A DNA stretch of 64,000 nucleotides from Bdellovibrio sp. ZAP7 (GCF_006874645.1 NZ_CP030082.1:1-64000), one strand, 5' to 3'; shown: positions 28,521-37,553, numbered from the stretch's first letter. The notes: generated from the sequence alone by a model not told the origin. Translations and numbers: made by a program.

Positions 28521-28967
28521 ATGGAAACTAAAAACACTATGCCTTACGAGGTTGTTGTTCTTATGCATCCAGATGCAACTTCTGAAGATCAAAAAGATCT
28601 TTTTAAGAAGAACAAAGCAACTATCGAAAACTTCAAGGGTTCTATCAACTCTCTTGAAACTTGGGGTAAACGTAACTTGGCGACTCCAATCGGCAAGTTG
28701 AAAAAAGCGATCTACTTCCACTCTACATTCGAAGCTGACACTCAAGCTATCGCTGAGTTGGAACGTACTATGCGTATCAACGACAAAGTACTTCGCTTTA
28801 TGCATACTCGCCTAGACGAGCGTGTATCTTTGGCTAAGTTCATGGAAGGCTTCAAAAAAGGTCTTTCTGAATCTGCTGCTCGTGAAAAAGAGCGCGAAGC
28901 TAAAATGCAAGCACGTAAAGCTGCGTTCGCTGCTGCTAAAGCAGACCGCGCTGAACGTGGTGAGTAA
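28521..28967 (+). CDS. rpsF: Small ribosomal subunit protein bS6
   Basis: Ribosomal protein of the 30S platform. The 148 residues include the bS6 core (MPYEVVVLMHPDATSED, INSLETWGKRNLATPIGKLKKAIYF, ELERTMRINDKVLRFMHTRLDE) and an Ala/Arg/Lys-rich C-terminal extension (ARKAAFAAAKADRAER). AAAGGA is the ribosome site, within the predicted leader stem. The usual neighbour rpsR is not here: the next gene, 15 bp on, is a membrane protein, then rplI. Confidence 0.95.
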   Translation: METKNTMPYEVVVLMHPDATSEDQKDLFKKNKATIENFKGSINSLETWGKRNLATPIGKLKKAIYFHSTFEADTQAIAELERTMRINDKVLRFMHTRLDERVSLAKFMEGFKKGLSESAAREKEREAKMQARKAAFAAAKADRAERGE

Positions 28968-28982
28968 TTAAGGGCGTAAGCC

Positions 28983-29870
28983 ATGAAGAAGTACGCGTCT
29001 CCACAGAAATTCATTACGATTTCATCTCTCTCGGTCTTGTTGTCGATGATGACTGTGGTATTACACGCGCCTCTTCTTCGTGTGCTCCGTCAGGCTTTCG
29101 GTCCTTGGGCTTTTTGGATCCTGGGATTGTTAGTAACAGGGGCTGCGTGGCTCCTCAATGCCCCACCTTTAGCGATGTTCATTGGCTCCGTTTGGATGAC
29201 TTTAGGGGTATACAATGAACTTGAGCAAAAAGGACTTGGGTGGTGGCTATCCGGTATTTTGAGTGTGTTGCTCGGGACAGGTGCTGCAAGCATCGCTCTT
29301 TACGGCGCATTCACAGTAAATGGGATTAACACGTACGCTGAAGTTCAAAAGCTGGTCGAACAATTTATTGAGCAGATTCAACAAGTGAATCCCGCTTTTA
29401 AGTTGCAAGCCTCAGATTTGATGCAGCAGTTCCCATCAGCCATTGCTATTACTTTGATTATAGCACTAGGTGTGGGATTAATTTTTGAGAGAAGGGTTTT
29501 TTCGTGGCTCAATTTGCCCCGCGAGAAAATTGCCTCTCAGCTCAAGTTGTCGGAATATCGTTTGCCTGACTTTTTTATTTGGGTAGCGATGACAGCCTTC
29601 CTTCTGACAATGGTGAGTTTTGGCGGTAAGGCCATTGCGATCCTCGCAACAAATATTGTGAACGTAGCACTCGTTCTCTATTTCTTTCAGGGGTTAGCAG
29701 TGTTGGAGGTATTCCTAAATTCGATTAAGGCAGGAACTGTCAGTCGAGTTTTGGTGTACATAATCTTGGTCGGCCAGTTAGTACTTATTTTGAGTATTGT
29801 TGGTTTGATCGATTACTGGCTGGATTTTAGAAGTCGCATTCGTAAGATGACGGCTCCAAAAGCTGGCTAA
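28983..29870 (+). CDS. DUF2232-like membrane protein in the rpsF-rplI cluster
   Basis: A 295-residue polytopic membrane protein with about seven or eight hydrophobic helices and a short cytoplasmic segment (YRLPDFFIWVAM near 195, a typical DUF2232/YybS motif region). DUF2232 proteins are often found beside rpsF, rpsR and rplI in other bacteria, which supports the call. Function is unknown. It is 15 bp after rpsF and 15 bp before rplI, on one transcript by spacing. Confidence 0.75.
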   Translation: MKKYASPQKFITISSLSVLLSMMTVVLHAPLLRVLRQAFGPWAFWILGLLVTGAAWLLNAPPLAMFIGSVWMTLGVYNELEQKGLGWWLSGILSVLLGTGAASIALYGAFTVNGINTYAEVQKLVEQFIEQIQQVNPAFKLQASDLMQQFPSAIAITLIIALGVGLIFERRVFSWLNLPREKIASQLKLSEYRLPDFFIWVAMTAFLLTMVSFGGKAIAILATNIVNVALVLYFFQGLAVLEVFLNSIKAGTVSRVLVYIILVGQLVLILSIVGLIDYWLDFRSRIRKMTAPKAG

Positions 29871-29885
29871 CATAATGGAGATCAC

Positions 29886-30332
29886 ATGAAAGTTATTCTT
29901 CAAAAAGACGTAAAAGATGTAGGCCGTGTTGGTGAGTTGGTGAACGTTTCTGAAGGTTTCGCGAGAAACTTCTTGTTCCCACGTAAATTGGCTGCTGAAG
30001 CTACAGAAAAACGCGTAAAAGAGTACGAACACTTGAAACGCGTTGCTGAGACTAAAAAGAAAAAAGCCTTGGCTGAACGCCAAGAGCTTTTGAACAAAAT
30101 CAACGGCACAACTGTATCCTTCAAATTGCAAGCTGGTGCAGACTCTGACAAGCTTTTCGGTACTGTAACAACTACAGATATCTCTAAAGAGCTTCAAAAA
30201 ATGGGTCACTCTATCGACCGTCGCGATATCCACTTGGAAGAGCCAATCAAAGTATTGGGTCAACACAAAGCGGTTATCCGTTACGCTGAAGGTTTGGAAG
30301 CTAAGATCCAAATCGCAGTTGAGCGCGCATAA
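29886..30332 (+). CDS. rplI: Large ribosomal subunit protein bL9
   Basis: A 148-residue protein beginning MKVILQKDVKDVGRVGELVNV, with the bL9 signature VSEGFARNFLFPRKLA and a C-terminal domain (GHSIDRRDIHLEEPIKVLG). It binds 23S rRNA near the L1 stalk. GGAG precedes the ATG. It is the last gene of the rpsF cluster and is followed by a strong terminator. Confidence 0.96.
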   Translation: MKVILQKDVKDVGRVGELVNVSEGFARNFLFPRKLAAEATEKRVKEYEHLKRVAETKKKKALAERQELLNKINGTTVSFKLQAGADSDKLFGTVTTTDISKELQKMGHSIDRRDIHLEEPIKVLGQHKAVIRYAEGLEAKIQIAVERA

Positions 30333-30360
30333 TTTACATTAAGTACGCATAACTATGAAG

Positions 30361-30391
30361 AGGCCTCGGGAAACCGGGGCCTTTTTTATTT
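30361..30391 (+). terminator. Intrinsic terminator after rplI (copy 1 of a 31-bp duplicate)
   Basis: AGGCCTCGG-gaaa-CCGGGGCCT with TTTTTT. The same 31 bases occur again at 31643-31673, after the trypsin-like gene. Confidence 0.93.
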
Positions 30392-30529
30392 GGGAAACGT
30401 GCTCTCCGAGTTTTGCAGCCGTAATTTTTTGTCAACTTTACTATAAGGTAATCTTATGGGGCGTATCGAATTTTTTATATTGCCCTGGTTCCAAAATGGG
30501 TGTTTAAAGAGCGCCATTGGAGGGGTTCC

Positions 30530-31615
30530 ATGAACACAATCAAATCTCTTAAGTTGGCTTTATCTTTGGGTGCACTAGCGACAATCGCTGCTTGTACTCC
30601 AAACAAATCTGCATCTCTTAAGTCAGGCAACAACTCCGGTATTATCGGTGGTGAAGCTGTAGCTCAAAACGATATCATCAGAAAATCTACTGTATCTATC
30701 GTTGTGAACGTTCTGACTCAAGACAATCAACAAGGTCAGTTCCTGTGCACAGGTTCAATCATCGCTGACAATATGATCCTTACGGCTGCTCACTGTATCC
30801 CTGGTACGGAGTACAAAAAAGCTGCGATGTTCGTAGTGTTCGCAACGGATCTTAATAAAATGACTAAAGACCAAATCAAACCTGTTACTGGTGTTGTGGT
30901 TCACAACCAATACGGTGAAGGTGATGCGCGTCTTCGTGCAACGATTGAAAAGCTTAAAAAAGCCGGCAACCCAAATGGTGATGGCGTTGAACTTTCTGAT
31001 CGTGACCAAGGTGCCGATAACTACGATCTAGCAGTTATCAAAATCCAAGGTAAAATTCCTGCTGACTACCAAATCGCAAATATCCTTAAAGATGAAACGA
31101 TCTTGAAAAACGGCGCGAACGTAACTCTTGCTGGTTACGGTTTGACGAATGTTAAAAAAGAACAAGTTGATCTTAAAAAGTACCCAGATCTTGATGCAGC
31201 TATCGCTAGCGGTCAGATCGCTTGTACTTATGACAAGAAAACTTGCTACATCCTGACTCAAGAAAACGAAAACATCTTGAAGAAAACTGATGTAGGTGTG
31301 ATCCAACCATACGGCGATACTGAAGTTGCTTTGGATCAATCTCAAGGTAAAGGTGCTTGCCACGGTGACTCTGGCGGTCCAGCGTTCATCAACGTAGGTG
31401 GAGTTGAATACCTTTGGGGTGTTACAAGCCGCGGTACTGGTAAAGATGGTATCGACGATTGCTCAAACTACGCGATCTACACAAAAATCAACGCTGAGTG
31501 GAACTTCGTTTCTGCAGCGATGATACAATTGAACACTTCTGTTAAAGAAGACGTTCAAACTCAAGAAGCTCCAGCCGAATCCCAAGAAGAAGCTGCTCTT
31601 GACTACGAAATCTAA
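30530..31615 (+). CDS. Trypsin-like serine protease lipoprotein (S1)
   Basis: A 361-residue secreted or outer-membrane protease. I start at the ATG at 30530 (GGAGGGG at 30519-30525); the track start at 30500 adds ten residues without support. The signal ends in a lipobox with Cys 22 (TIAAC). The mature chymotrypsin fold begins IIGGEAV near 40; the triad is His in LTAAHCI near 87, Asp in DNYDLAVIK near 166 and Ser in CHGDSGGPAF near 281. A typical zymogen-like IIGG motif follows a short propeptide. The acidic tail (EAPAESQEEAALDYEI) is unusual. Confidence 0.92.
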   Translation: MNTIKSLKLALSLGALATIAACTPNKSASLKSGNNSGIIGGEAVAQNDIIRKSTVSIVVNVLTQDNQQGQFLCTGSIIADNMILTAAHCIPGTEYKKAAMFVVFATDLNKMTKDQIKPVTGVVVHNQYGEGDARLRATIEKLKKAGNPNGDGVELSDRDQGADNYDLAVIKIQGKIPADYQIANILKDETILKNGANVTLAGYGLTNVKKEQVDLKKYPDLDAAIASGQIACTYDKKTCYILTQENENILKKTDVGVIQPYGDTEVALDQSQGKGACHGDSGGPAFINVGGVEYLWGVTSRGTGKDGIDDCSNYAIYTKINAEWNFVSAAMIQLNTSVKEDVQTQEAPAESQEEAALDYEI

Positions 31616-31642
31616 TTTTTTAATTTAAAGAGTAAATGGAAA

Positions 31643-31673
31643 AGGCCTCGGGAAACCGGGGCCTTTTTTATTT
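31643..31673 (+). terminator. Intrinsic terminator after the trypsin-like gene (copy 2)
   Basis: Same 31-bp sequence as at 30361-30391: GGCCTCGG-gaaa-CCGGGGCC and a T-run. It closes the protease gene. Confidence 0.93.
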
Positions 31674-31708
31674 TGTATATCGTGGCTAAATCGAGCGGAG
31701 GTTTGAGC

Positions 31709-31954
31709 CTATGCGGATTTGATTTCTTCTTCGTTCGCGAGCTCCAAGAACACCTGGTTCAAGTAGTCGGCCATAATTTCTCTTAATTGGTCGATGGTCA
31801 TCTCTTCTGCATTCGTTCCGTGTGCAGCCATCAGTTTATGTAGCTCATTCGCTACCGGGTTCTGGGGAAGTCCTGTGGCTTCAACCACGACTTGGGCTAA
31901 ACCCTTTTCCATCATTGCCTCCGTGCTCAGAATAGGCGCGATCCATGCGCCCAT
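31709..31954 (-). CDS. Small protein of unknown function
   Basis: An 81-residue acidic protein with helix-like segments (LPQNPVANELHKLMAAHG, then MTIDQLREIMADYLNQVFLEL). No signal or membrane helix is evident. I recognise no family. It lies between a plus-strand terminator and the NHL lipoprotein gene, convergent to the protease. The start is uncertain: GAAAGAG lies 12 bases upstream. Confidence 0.5.
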   Translation of the reverse strand: MGAWIAPILSTEAMMEKGLAQVVVEATGLPQNPVANELHKLMAAHGTNAEEMTIDQLREIMADYLNQVFLELANEEEIKSA

Positions 31955-32128
31955 GTCTTATCGACTCTTTCACTCAATCAAGGGGTTAATTTAACCTCAA
32001 TCTAAAAACGAATATGTGGGCTTTGGTCCAGTCAGTTTGGTGCAAATTTCGAACAATTTTGAGATGTACTCATAGAAATCCTAATGAGTGTTCCCTATGA
32101 CTCCGATAAGTACTTTAGGAGCCATAAT

Positions 32129-33979
32129 ATGAACGTACGGGTTTTGGTTTTAGGTATTGCAGCTTTGATTCTATCAGCCTGTTCTTTTGACGTGAACCTC
32201 CTTGGAAACAAGGGGGCTGGAGCACTTCCCTCTGATGGAGACGGACTGTTCCCTTTGGGGGAACAAAAAGCCTATTTTGGTGGTTCAGTCGCGACGGCCG
32301 TGGACTCTTTGGGAAATGTTTATGTCGCAGATCCATCTGTTGGTGGGTCCATCACTGTCCTGAATGCGCAGATGGCGACCGTGCGCGTGTTGGCGTCCAC
32401 GGGATCAGCAGATGGCCAAGTCAGCAGTCCAAATGGAATGGTCATCGATTCAAACGATAACGTTTATGTTAATGATTACGGAAATTTTCGAATTCAAAAA
32501 TTCGACTCTAGCGGAACCTTTGTTCGCAAATGGGGCGTCAGTGGCGGCGACGTTAATAATCCGTTTGAGTTCAATGTAATGTCGGGAATTGCGATTGATT
32601 CCAATGACAATATCTATGTTCTGAATATGAATGGTCCCAATCATGGGATGGAAGTTCGTGTCTTTGATACAGATGGAAACTTGGTTCGTAAGTGGGGCCA
32701 GTGGGATGACGGTGTCACCTGCCCGAGCTGTGACGGTTATTTTGATTCCATATATGGTATTGCAATCGACAAGGATGATTACGTCTATGTCGGCGATTAT
32801 ATGAAAGGAAGAATTCAAAAATTTGATTCGCTGGGCGTGCACCAGTTAAACATCGGATCGCCGGGTTCGGGTGCGGGTCAAATTCCAAACGTTTTTATTG
32901 GAATTGCCGTAGCGTCTAACGGAACTATTTATGTATCTCAGGAAAGTTCTCCGCCAAGGATTCAAAAGTTTTCTGCAGCGGGAACATATGTTTCTGAGCT
33001 TAGCAGTGCCGGTTCAAGTTCAAGTCAATTCGTAAGACCCTGGGCGATCGGCTTTGATCGACAAGGCAATATTTTGGTTTCGGATTTAACGAATGGTTTT
33101 GCGGGTGCAATCAAGAAATTTTCTGCGAGCGAAACCTTCATTGCTGCGATTCAGTCTGGCGGAAACGGTAATGGACAACTTAATAAACCCTTTGCAGTGG
33201 CAATATCCAAGGCTGGATTCGTTGTCGGCGCAGATAGTGGAAATTACCGAGTTGCCAAATGGGATGCTGACGGGAATTGGCTTTTGAATTTTGGCAGTCA
33301 GGGCTGGGGCAACGGTCAATTCACTATGCCCGTCTCCATCGGTGCGGATGATTTGGGAAATATTTACGTCTTGGACTACGATCAACCTAATACCAGAATT
33401 AAAGTTCAAAAATTTTCCAACTCAGGAACTTTCATTAGGGAGTGGGATGGATCTGCGGGCGCTGGAACTACTATCACTTCATCCTATGGCCTGGCGGTTG
33501 CCGGGAATGGTGATGTGTATGTTGCCGATGTCAGCCATGCGAAAATTCAAAAATTTGATACCGACGGAAACCATATTGCAGATTTAGGAGTGGGTACTCT
33601 TGCGATGCCAGTCAACATTGCTCTGGGTTTGAATAGCAACTTATTCGTGACAGATGGTACCGGAAAGGTTTTTGAACTTGATACCACGTCGGGTGCAAAA
33701 CTTGGTGAATTTGGTTCTGGTCTGTTCACTTTCCCATGGGGTATCACTGTCAGTCCGGTGACGGGTGATGTTTATGTTGGCGATTTGGTTGCAAATACCA
33801 TCAAACAATTTAGTGCTGCGGGAATTTTAGGGTCGATCAGCTGGGGTGGCTTTGGATTTGCGTCAGGAAAATTTTCTGCGTTGGCAGGCATGGCTTCAGA
33901 TGAAAATGGATTTATCTATACCGCTGACAACAGCAACTCCCGTATTCAAAAATTCAATGGCCTGGGAGTTGCGTTCTAA
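32129..33979 (+). CDS. NHL-repeat beta-propeller lipoprotein
   Basis: A 616-residue lipoprotein. I start at the ATG at 32129 (TTAGGAG upstream), giving a signal with Cys 18 (LILSAC). The rest is a long series of NHL-type repeats, with recurring GNIYVSD/NVYVNDY and RIQKFDSSGTFV units, enough for about two beta-propellers. Such exported propellers bind peptides, polysaccharides or other envelope proteins. It abuts a convergent SDR gene with no gap. Confidence 0.85.
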   Translation: MNVRVLVLGIAALILSACSFDVNLLGNKGAGALPSDGDGLFPLGEQKAYFGGSVATAVDSLGNVYVADPSVGGSITVLNAQMATVRVLASTGSADGQVSSPNGMVIDSNDNVYVNDYGNFRIQKFDSSGTFVRKWGVSGGDVNNPFEFNVMSGIAIDSNDNIYVLNMNGPNHGMEVRVFDTDGNLVRKWGQWDDGVTCPSCDGYFDSIYGIAIDKDDYVYVGDYMKGRIQKFDSLGVHQLNIGSPGSGAGQIPNVFIGIAVASNGTIYVSQESSPPRIQKFSAAGTYVSELSSAGSSSSQFVRPWAIGFDRQGNILVSDLTNGFAGAIKKFSASETFIAAIQSGGNGNGQLNKPFAVAISKAGFVVGADSGNYRVAKWDADGNWLLNFGSQGWGNGQFTMPVSIGADDLGNIYVLDYDQPNTRIKVQKFSNSGTFIREWDGSAGAGTTITSSYGLAVAGNGDVYVADVSHAKIQKFDTDGNHIADLGVGTLAMPVNIALGLNSNLFVTDGTGKVFELDTTSGAKLGEFGSGLFTFPWGITVSPVTGDVYVGDLVANTIKQFSAAGILGSISWGGFGFASGKFSALAGMASDENGFIYTADNSNSRIQKFNGLGVAF

Positions 33980-34906
33980 CTAGCGCCGATTCGAATGTTT
34001 TTTGCCCCAGTGCTTTGCATTTGGTAAGAACCAATACAGCACTGGGAGCAGGATTCTGCGCGGAAGAAGTCTGCGAATATAATAAAACACAGTGGCGTCT
34101 AATGTTGCCGGAATCCATAGCGATGGATTTTCGGTTTTAATTGTTTTGATAATCAGTTTTGCAATCTTATGCGCAGACGAGCGCGACATCCGCATCATCT
34201 TAGCCACAAACGGCGTCATGTTTTGATAGAAATCGCAATAAGGTCCATCCCAGTTATGTGCAGGATCTGATAACTCTGAATGATAAACATTTTGAAACGA
34301 GTTGCTGTTCACGAATCCTGGCTGAATCAATGAAACCTGCACGCCAAAGGGACGCATCTCATACCACAAAGATTCACTCGCACCTTCAAGCGCATACTTG
34401 GAGGCGGAGTAAGAGGACATAGTCGGCATCGCAAGCATTCCCGCAACCGAAGACACATTGATGATTTTGCCTCTGCCCGTTTCACGCATATATGGCAGCA
34501 CCCTGCGAATCAAACCCATCGGTCCCAGATAGTTTGTTTCCATTTGCAGAAGTTCGTCTTTGGCCGTCATGTGTTCAATGACCGAGCGATACGAGATACC
34601 GGCGTTATTCACCAAGATATCCACACCACCCCAAGTTTTATTCACGTGATTGATAAGTTCTTTGCGCTCTTCCTCTTTGGTGACATCCAAAGGATAGATC
34701 ATGAATCGTTCGTTTTCTAAAAACTGATCGTGAAGTTTTTGAATGCTTTTTTCTCGGGCCGTCGCAACGACACGATATTCAGGATGTTCGTTGTAAAGTA
34801 AATGAGCGAGCTCAAGTCCAATGCCATTCGAACAACCCGTAACTAAAACGACAGGCTTGAAAGACTGAGGAATATTTCTGCGGTGATAACGTGAAAAAGG
34901 CCACAT
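33980..34906 (-). CDS. Short-chain dehydrogenase/reductase
   Basis: A 308-residue SDR. It has the Rossmann glycine motif VTGCSNGIGLELA near residue 22, NNAGISYRSV near 98, INVSSVAG near 147 and the catalytic YSASK near 163; the C-terminus has a basic hydrophobic stretch (RRLLPRRILLPVLYWFL) that may attach to a membrane. NAD(P) preference and substrate are unknown. Its first codons (MWPFSR) form part of a terminator hairpin, which follows dnaB by a few bases. Downstream of dnaB, it is likely expressed from readthrough. Confidence 0.88.
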   Translation of the reverse strand: MWPFSRYHRRNIPQSFKPVVLVTGCSNGIGLELAHLLYNEHPEYRVVATAREKSIQKLHDQFLENERFMIYPLDVTKEEERKELINHVNKTWGGVDILVNNAGISYRSVIEHMTAKDELLQMETNYLGPMGLIRRVLPYMRETGRGKIINVSSVAGMLAMPTMSSYSASKYALEGASESLWYEMRPFGVQVSLIQPGFVNSNSFQNVYHSELSDPAHNWDGPYCDFYQNMTPFVAKMMRMSRSSAHKIAKLIIKTIKTENPSLWIPATLDATVFYYIRRLLPRRILLPVLYWFLPNAKHWGKKHSNRR

Positions 34907-34914
34907 ACGTGGCC
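34894..34914 (-). terminator. Terminator-like hairpin overlapping the SDR start codon
   Basis: On the minus strand GGCCAC-gtat-GTGGCC is followed by TTTTT. The loop (34905-34908) contains the first two bases of the SDR ATG (34904-34906). It follows the dnaB stop by about 10 bases, so it could terminate dnaB transcripts and be melted by an initiating ribosome. Confidence 0.75.
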
Positions 34915-34923
34915 CTTATTATC

Positions 34924-36339
34924 CTAGGCCGGAGCTCCAGGAGCAAAGTTTTTCGGTCTGCCACCTGGCATCGGAGGTGGTGCTTGTGGTGGAGGAAGAG
35001 AGTTAACCCCTGGCCCTTCATTTTCAGCGTCCTTAAAGCGGGAGTGTTTCGCGTCGAAACGAAGTTTAACGGTACCCGTCGCACCATTACGCTGCTTGCC
35101 AACGATTACTTCCGCGTGACCGGCTTTTTCTGGATCTTCCTTGTCGTAGTAATCATCACGGTAAAGCATCATGATAACGTCGGCATCTTGCTCGATCGAT
35201 CCGGATTCACGAAGGTCAGAAAGCATCGGACGACGGTCCGCACGACCCTCTACCCCACGATTCAACTGGGCTAGTGCGATGATAGGAACCTGAAGTTCCT
35301 TGGCAATTGCCTTTAAGCTTTTGGAAATTTCAGCAACCTCTTGCTCACGCGAAGAGAATTTTTGCTTCATGCTCATCAACTGCAAGTAGTCGATCATGAT
35401 GCAATCAAGTCCGTGTTCTGCTTTTAAACGACGAGCACGGGAGCGGATCTCGAACGGCGACATACCTGGAGTATCATCGATGAAGATTCCGGCCTCAGAA
35501 AGGGCGCTGGCTGCGTTAATCAGCTTTGGCCAAGCGGAGTCTTGGATCTTACCATTACGGATCTCATTCATGTTCACACGCGCTTCAGACGACAACATAC
35601 GCATCATCATGGCTTCCTTACCCATCTCGAGAGAGAAGTAAGCAATAACCTTTTTAGCACGAAGAGCGATGTGTTGGGCAACGTTCAAAGAGAACGCCGT
35701 TTTACCCATAGAAGGACGAGCGGCGATAATCGTCATCTCACCAGGGTGAAGTCCCGATGTCATCTTATCAAGCTCGGTGAAGCCTGAAGGAAGACCGGTA
35801 ACGTCTGCTTTGCGTTTGTAAAGTTCCTCGATCTTTTGGATGGAAGCCTTTACGATTTCCATAGAGCCCACAAGACCAGTGGCTTGTTTTGTTTCAGACA
35901 ACTTAAAGATTTCGCTCTCGGCCTGATCCATGAAGGATTCAACGTCGACGAAATCTTGATCGTATGCACGCTCGATCAATTTGCTGTTTGTCGTGATCAT
36001 TTTCCGCAACATGCTTTTCTCGCGAACGATTTTCGCGTGAGAACCAATGTTGGCAGAGGAAATCGTTTTATCCAAAAGACCGATCAGATATTCAGGTCCA
36101 CCGACCATATCCATGGAACCTTCGGCCTGAAGCACGTTGGTAACAGTGATGATGTCGATGGGCTGATTTTTACTGTGAAGATCTTTGATCGCAGCATAAA
36201 TCTTTTGATGTGAAGGCTTATAGAAGTCCTCTGCGAAGAGAACGTCACCAACTTGATCGAGAGCTTCTCGATCAAGCATCAGGCCGCCCAGTATGGACTG
36301 TTCGGCATCTAGATTTTGCGGTGGAATACGAGTACTCAC
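34924..36339 (-). CDS. dnaB: Replicative DNA helicase DnaB
   Basis: Hexameric helicase of the replication fork. The 471 residues show the DnaB N-domain (PPQNLDAEQSILGGLMLDREAL), then the RecA-fold core: GLPSGFTELDKMTSGLHPGE and Walker A AARPSMGKTAF near 209, and MIDYLQLM near 312. The start is GTG with AGGGGT at 36346-36351. It follows fis and queE on the minus strand and is followed by an SDR through a terminator-like hairpin. Confidence 0.96.
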   Translation of the reverse strand: MSTRIPPQNLDAEQSILGGLMLDREALDQVGDVLFAEDFYKPSHQKIYAAIKDLHSKNQPIDIITVTNVLQAEGSMDMVGGPEYLIGLLDKTISSANIGSHAKIVREKSMLRKMITTNSKLIERAYDQDFVDVESFMDQAESEIFKLSETKQATGLVGSMEIVKASIQKIEELYKRKADVTGLPSGFTELDKMTSGLHPGEMTIIAARPSMGKTAFSLNVAQHIALRAKKVIAYFSLEMGKEAMMMRMLSSEARVNMNEIRNGKIQDSAWPKLINAASALSEAGIFIDDTPGMSPFEIRSRARRLKAEHGLDCIMIDYLQLMSMKQKFSSREQEVAEISKSLKAIAKELQVPIIALAQLNRGVEGRADRRPMLSDLRESGSIEQDADVIMMLYRDDYYDKEDPEKAGHAEVIVGKQRNGATGTVKLRFDAKHSRFKDAENEGPGVNSLPPPQAPPPMPGGRPKNFAPGAPA

Positions 36340-36435
36340 GACACAACCCCTCGTGTGAGAATATCAAAAAAAGTGCGAGACTGAGCTAGGTGGTGGTTCT
36401 GGGTGGCTCGCTGGTGCTAAAATTCAAAAGAATTA

Positions 36436-36735
36436 TTAGTTCAATTTTTTAACACGAATTTTGTAGTTATCAATTTTCTTCTTAAGAGTGTTGCGATTGA
36501 TGCCAAGCATCTGAGCAGTTTTAACTTGGTTGCCATTGTAGGCACGTAGAGCAAGCTCAAGTAGCGGTTTTTCAACTTGTTCGATTACAACATTGTACAA
36601 ACCGTTCAATTCTACTTGCGCTTCTTTTTGTTGAGCAAAAAGAACTTCAAGTTTGCTTTTAACAAGCTTTTCCAAGCTTACAGACTGAAGGTTAGCGACA
36701 AAAAGATTATCAGAACTGTTAAGGTTCGGCGTCAT
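36436..36735 (-). CDS. fis: Fis-type DNA-binding protein
   Basis: A 99-residue protein whose last 50 residues are a Fis-type helix-turn-helix (ALRAYNGNQVKTAQMLGINR, then NTLKKKIDNYKI), with an N-terminal region of similar length to E. coli Fis. It bends DNA and regulates transcription. GGGAG lies before the ATG. It is between queE and dnaB on one strand. It could also be an NtrC-type C-terminal domain, but no AAA+ part is present. Confidence 0.85.
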   Translation of the reverse strand: MTPNLNSSDNLFVANLQSVSLEKLVKSKLEVLFAQQKEAQVELNGLYNVVIEQVEKPLLELALRAYNGNQVKTAQMLGINRNTLKKKIDNYKIRVKKLN

Positions 36736-36777
36736 GGATCTCCCGGAATTACATCAGTGCTTGGGTTTTTGGAGTAA

Positions 36778-37416
36778 CTATACTCCGCGTGTTTCGGGAG
36801 ACCAAATATACTTATGCAGTTGCAATTGCAACCTTGCAGATGATTTTTGCTGCAATATTTTTTCTGCCAACCAGCGTTCAGATACTTGGGTGTATGATGG
36901 GCTGTATAAAACCACAAATTTTTCGAACAAATTGTGTTGACGACAGAAATTTTCAGACCAGCTGAAGTCTTCCTCGGAACAGATCACAAACTTGTATTCC
37001 GTGCTGGGAGTGGAATGCGCGATGTTCTCCATCAAGAAAGAATCTGCTGCGCCACTGTCTGGAGTTTTCACATCCAAAATAATTTTTACTCGTGGATCTA
37101 CTGCAGCAATATTTTTGGAACCAGAAGTTTCCAAAGAAACTTTGTAACCCTTGTCGCATAACTCTTTCATCAAAGTGTGAACTTCTTTTTGTAACAACGG
37201 TTCGCCACCCGTGATGCAGACATACGGTGCTTGGTGAGAATCAATCTCTTTGATGATGGCATCCAAGGACTGCATTTCGCCTTCGTAGTAGGAATACTTT
37301 GTATCGCAATAGGTGCAACGCAGGTTGCACGCGGTTGTGCGCACAAACACCGTAGGGTTCCCTACGTACGTTGTTTCACCTTGGATACTATAAAAAATCT
37401 CATTAATTTTAAGCAT
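36778..37416 (-). CDS. queE: 7-carboxy-7-deazaguanine synthase
   Basis: Radical-SAM enzyme of the queuosine precursor pathway. I start at the ATG at 37416 (MLKINEIFYSIQGET), the normal QueE start; an in-frame GTG at 37452 would add 12 residues. The iron-sulfur motif is CNLRCTYCDTKYSYYEG near residue 29, with CITGGEPLLQ near 68. The 212-residue length fits. No other queuosine genes are in the window. Confidence 0.92.
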   Translation of the reverse strand: MLKINEIFYSIQGETTYVGNPTVFVRTTACNLRCTYCDTKYSYYEGEMQSLDAIIKEIDSHQAPYVCITGGEPLLQKEVHTLMKELCDKGYKVSLETSGSKNIAAVDPRVKIILDVKTPDSGAADSFLMENIAHSTPSTEYKFVICSEEDFSWSENFCRQHNLFEKFVVLYSPSYTQVSERWLAEKILQQKSSARLQLQLHKYIWSPETRGV

Positions 37417-37553
37417 TCTAACTGGCTCTTTGTCTTGGAGGCCCTGCGCCACTTGGTGCGAGGCAGGTCCGTACTTGTACCCTCCTCCAGTCCTAAGTCA
37501 AGGTTGTGCTTCCCGAGCATGACTAACCCAGCGAAATTTCGTAAATTTTTTAA

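Noticed and set aside
24424-30499. Inverted 12-mer (CCATTTTGGAAC at 24424 and GTTCCAAAATGG at 30488) upstream of both protease genes
   Set aside because: Only one pair, different distances from the start codons and opposite orientation; a chance match in this much sequence is plausible.
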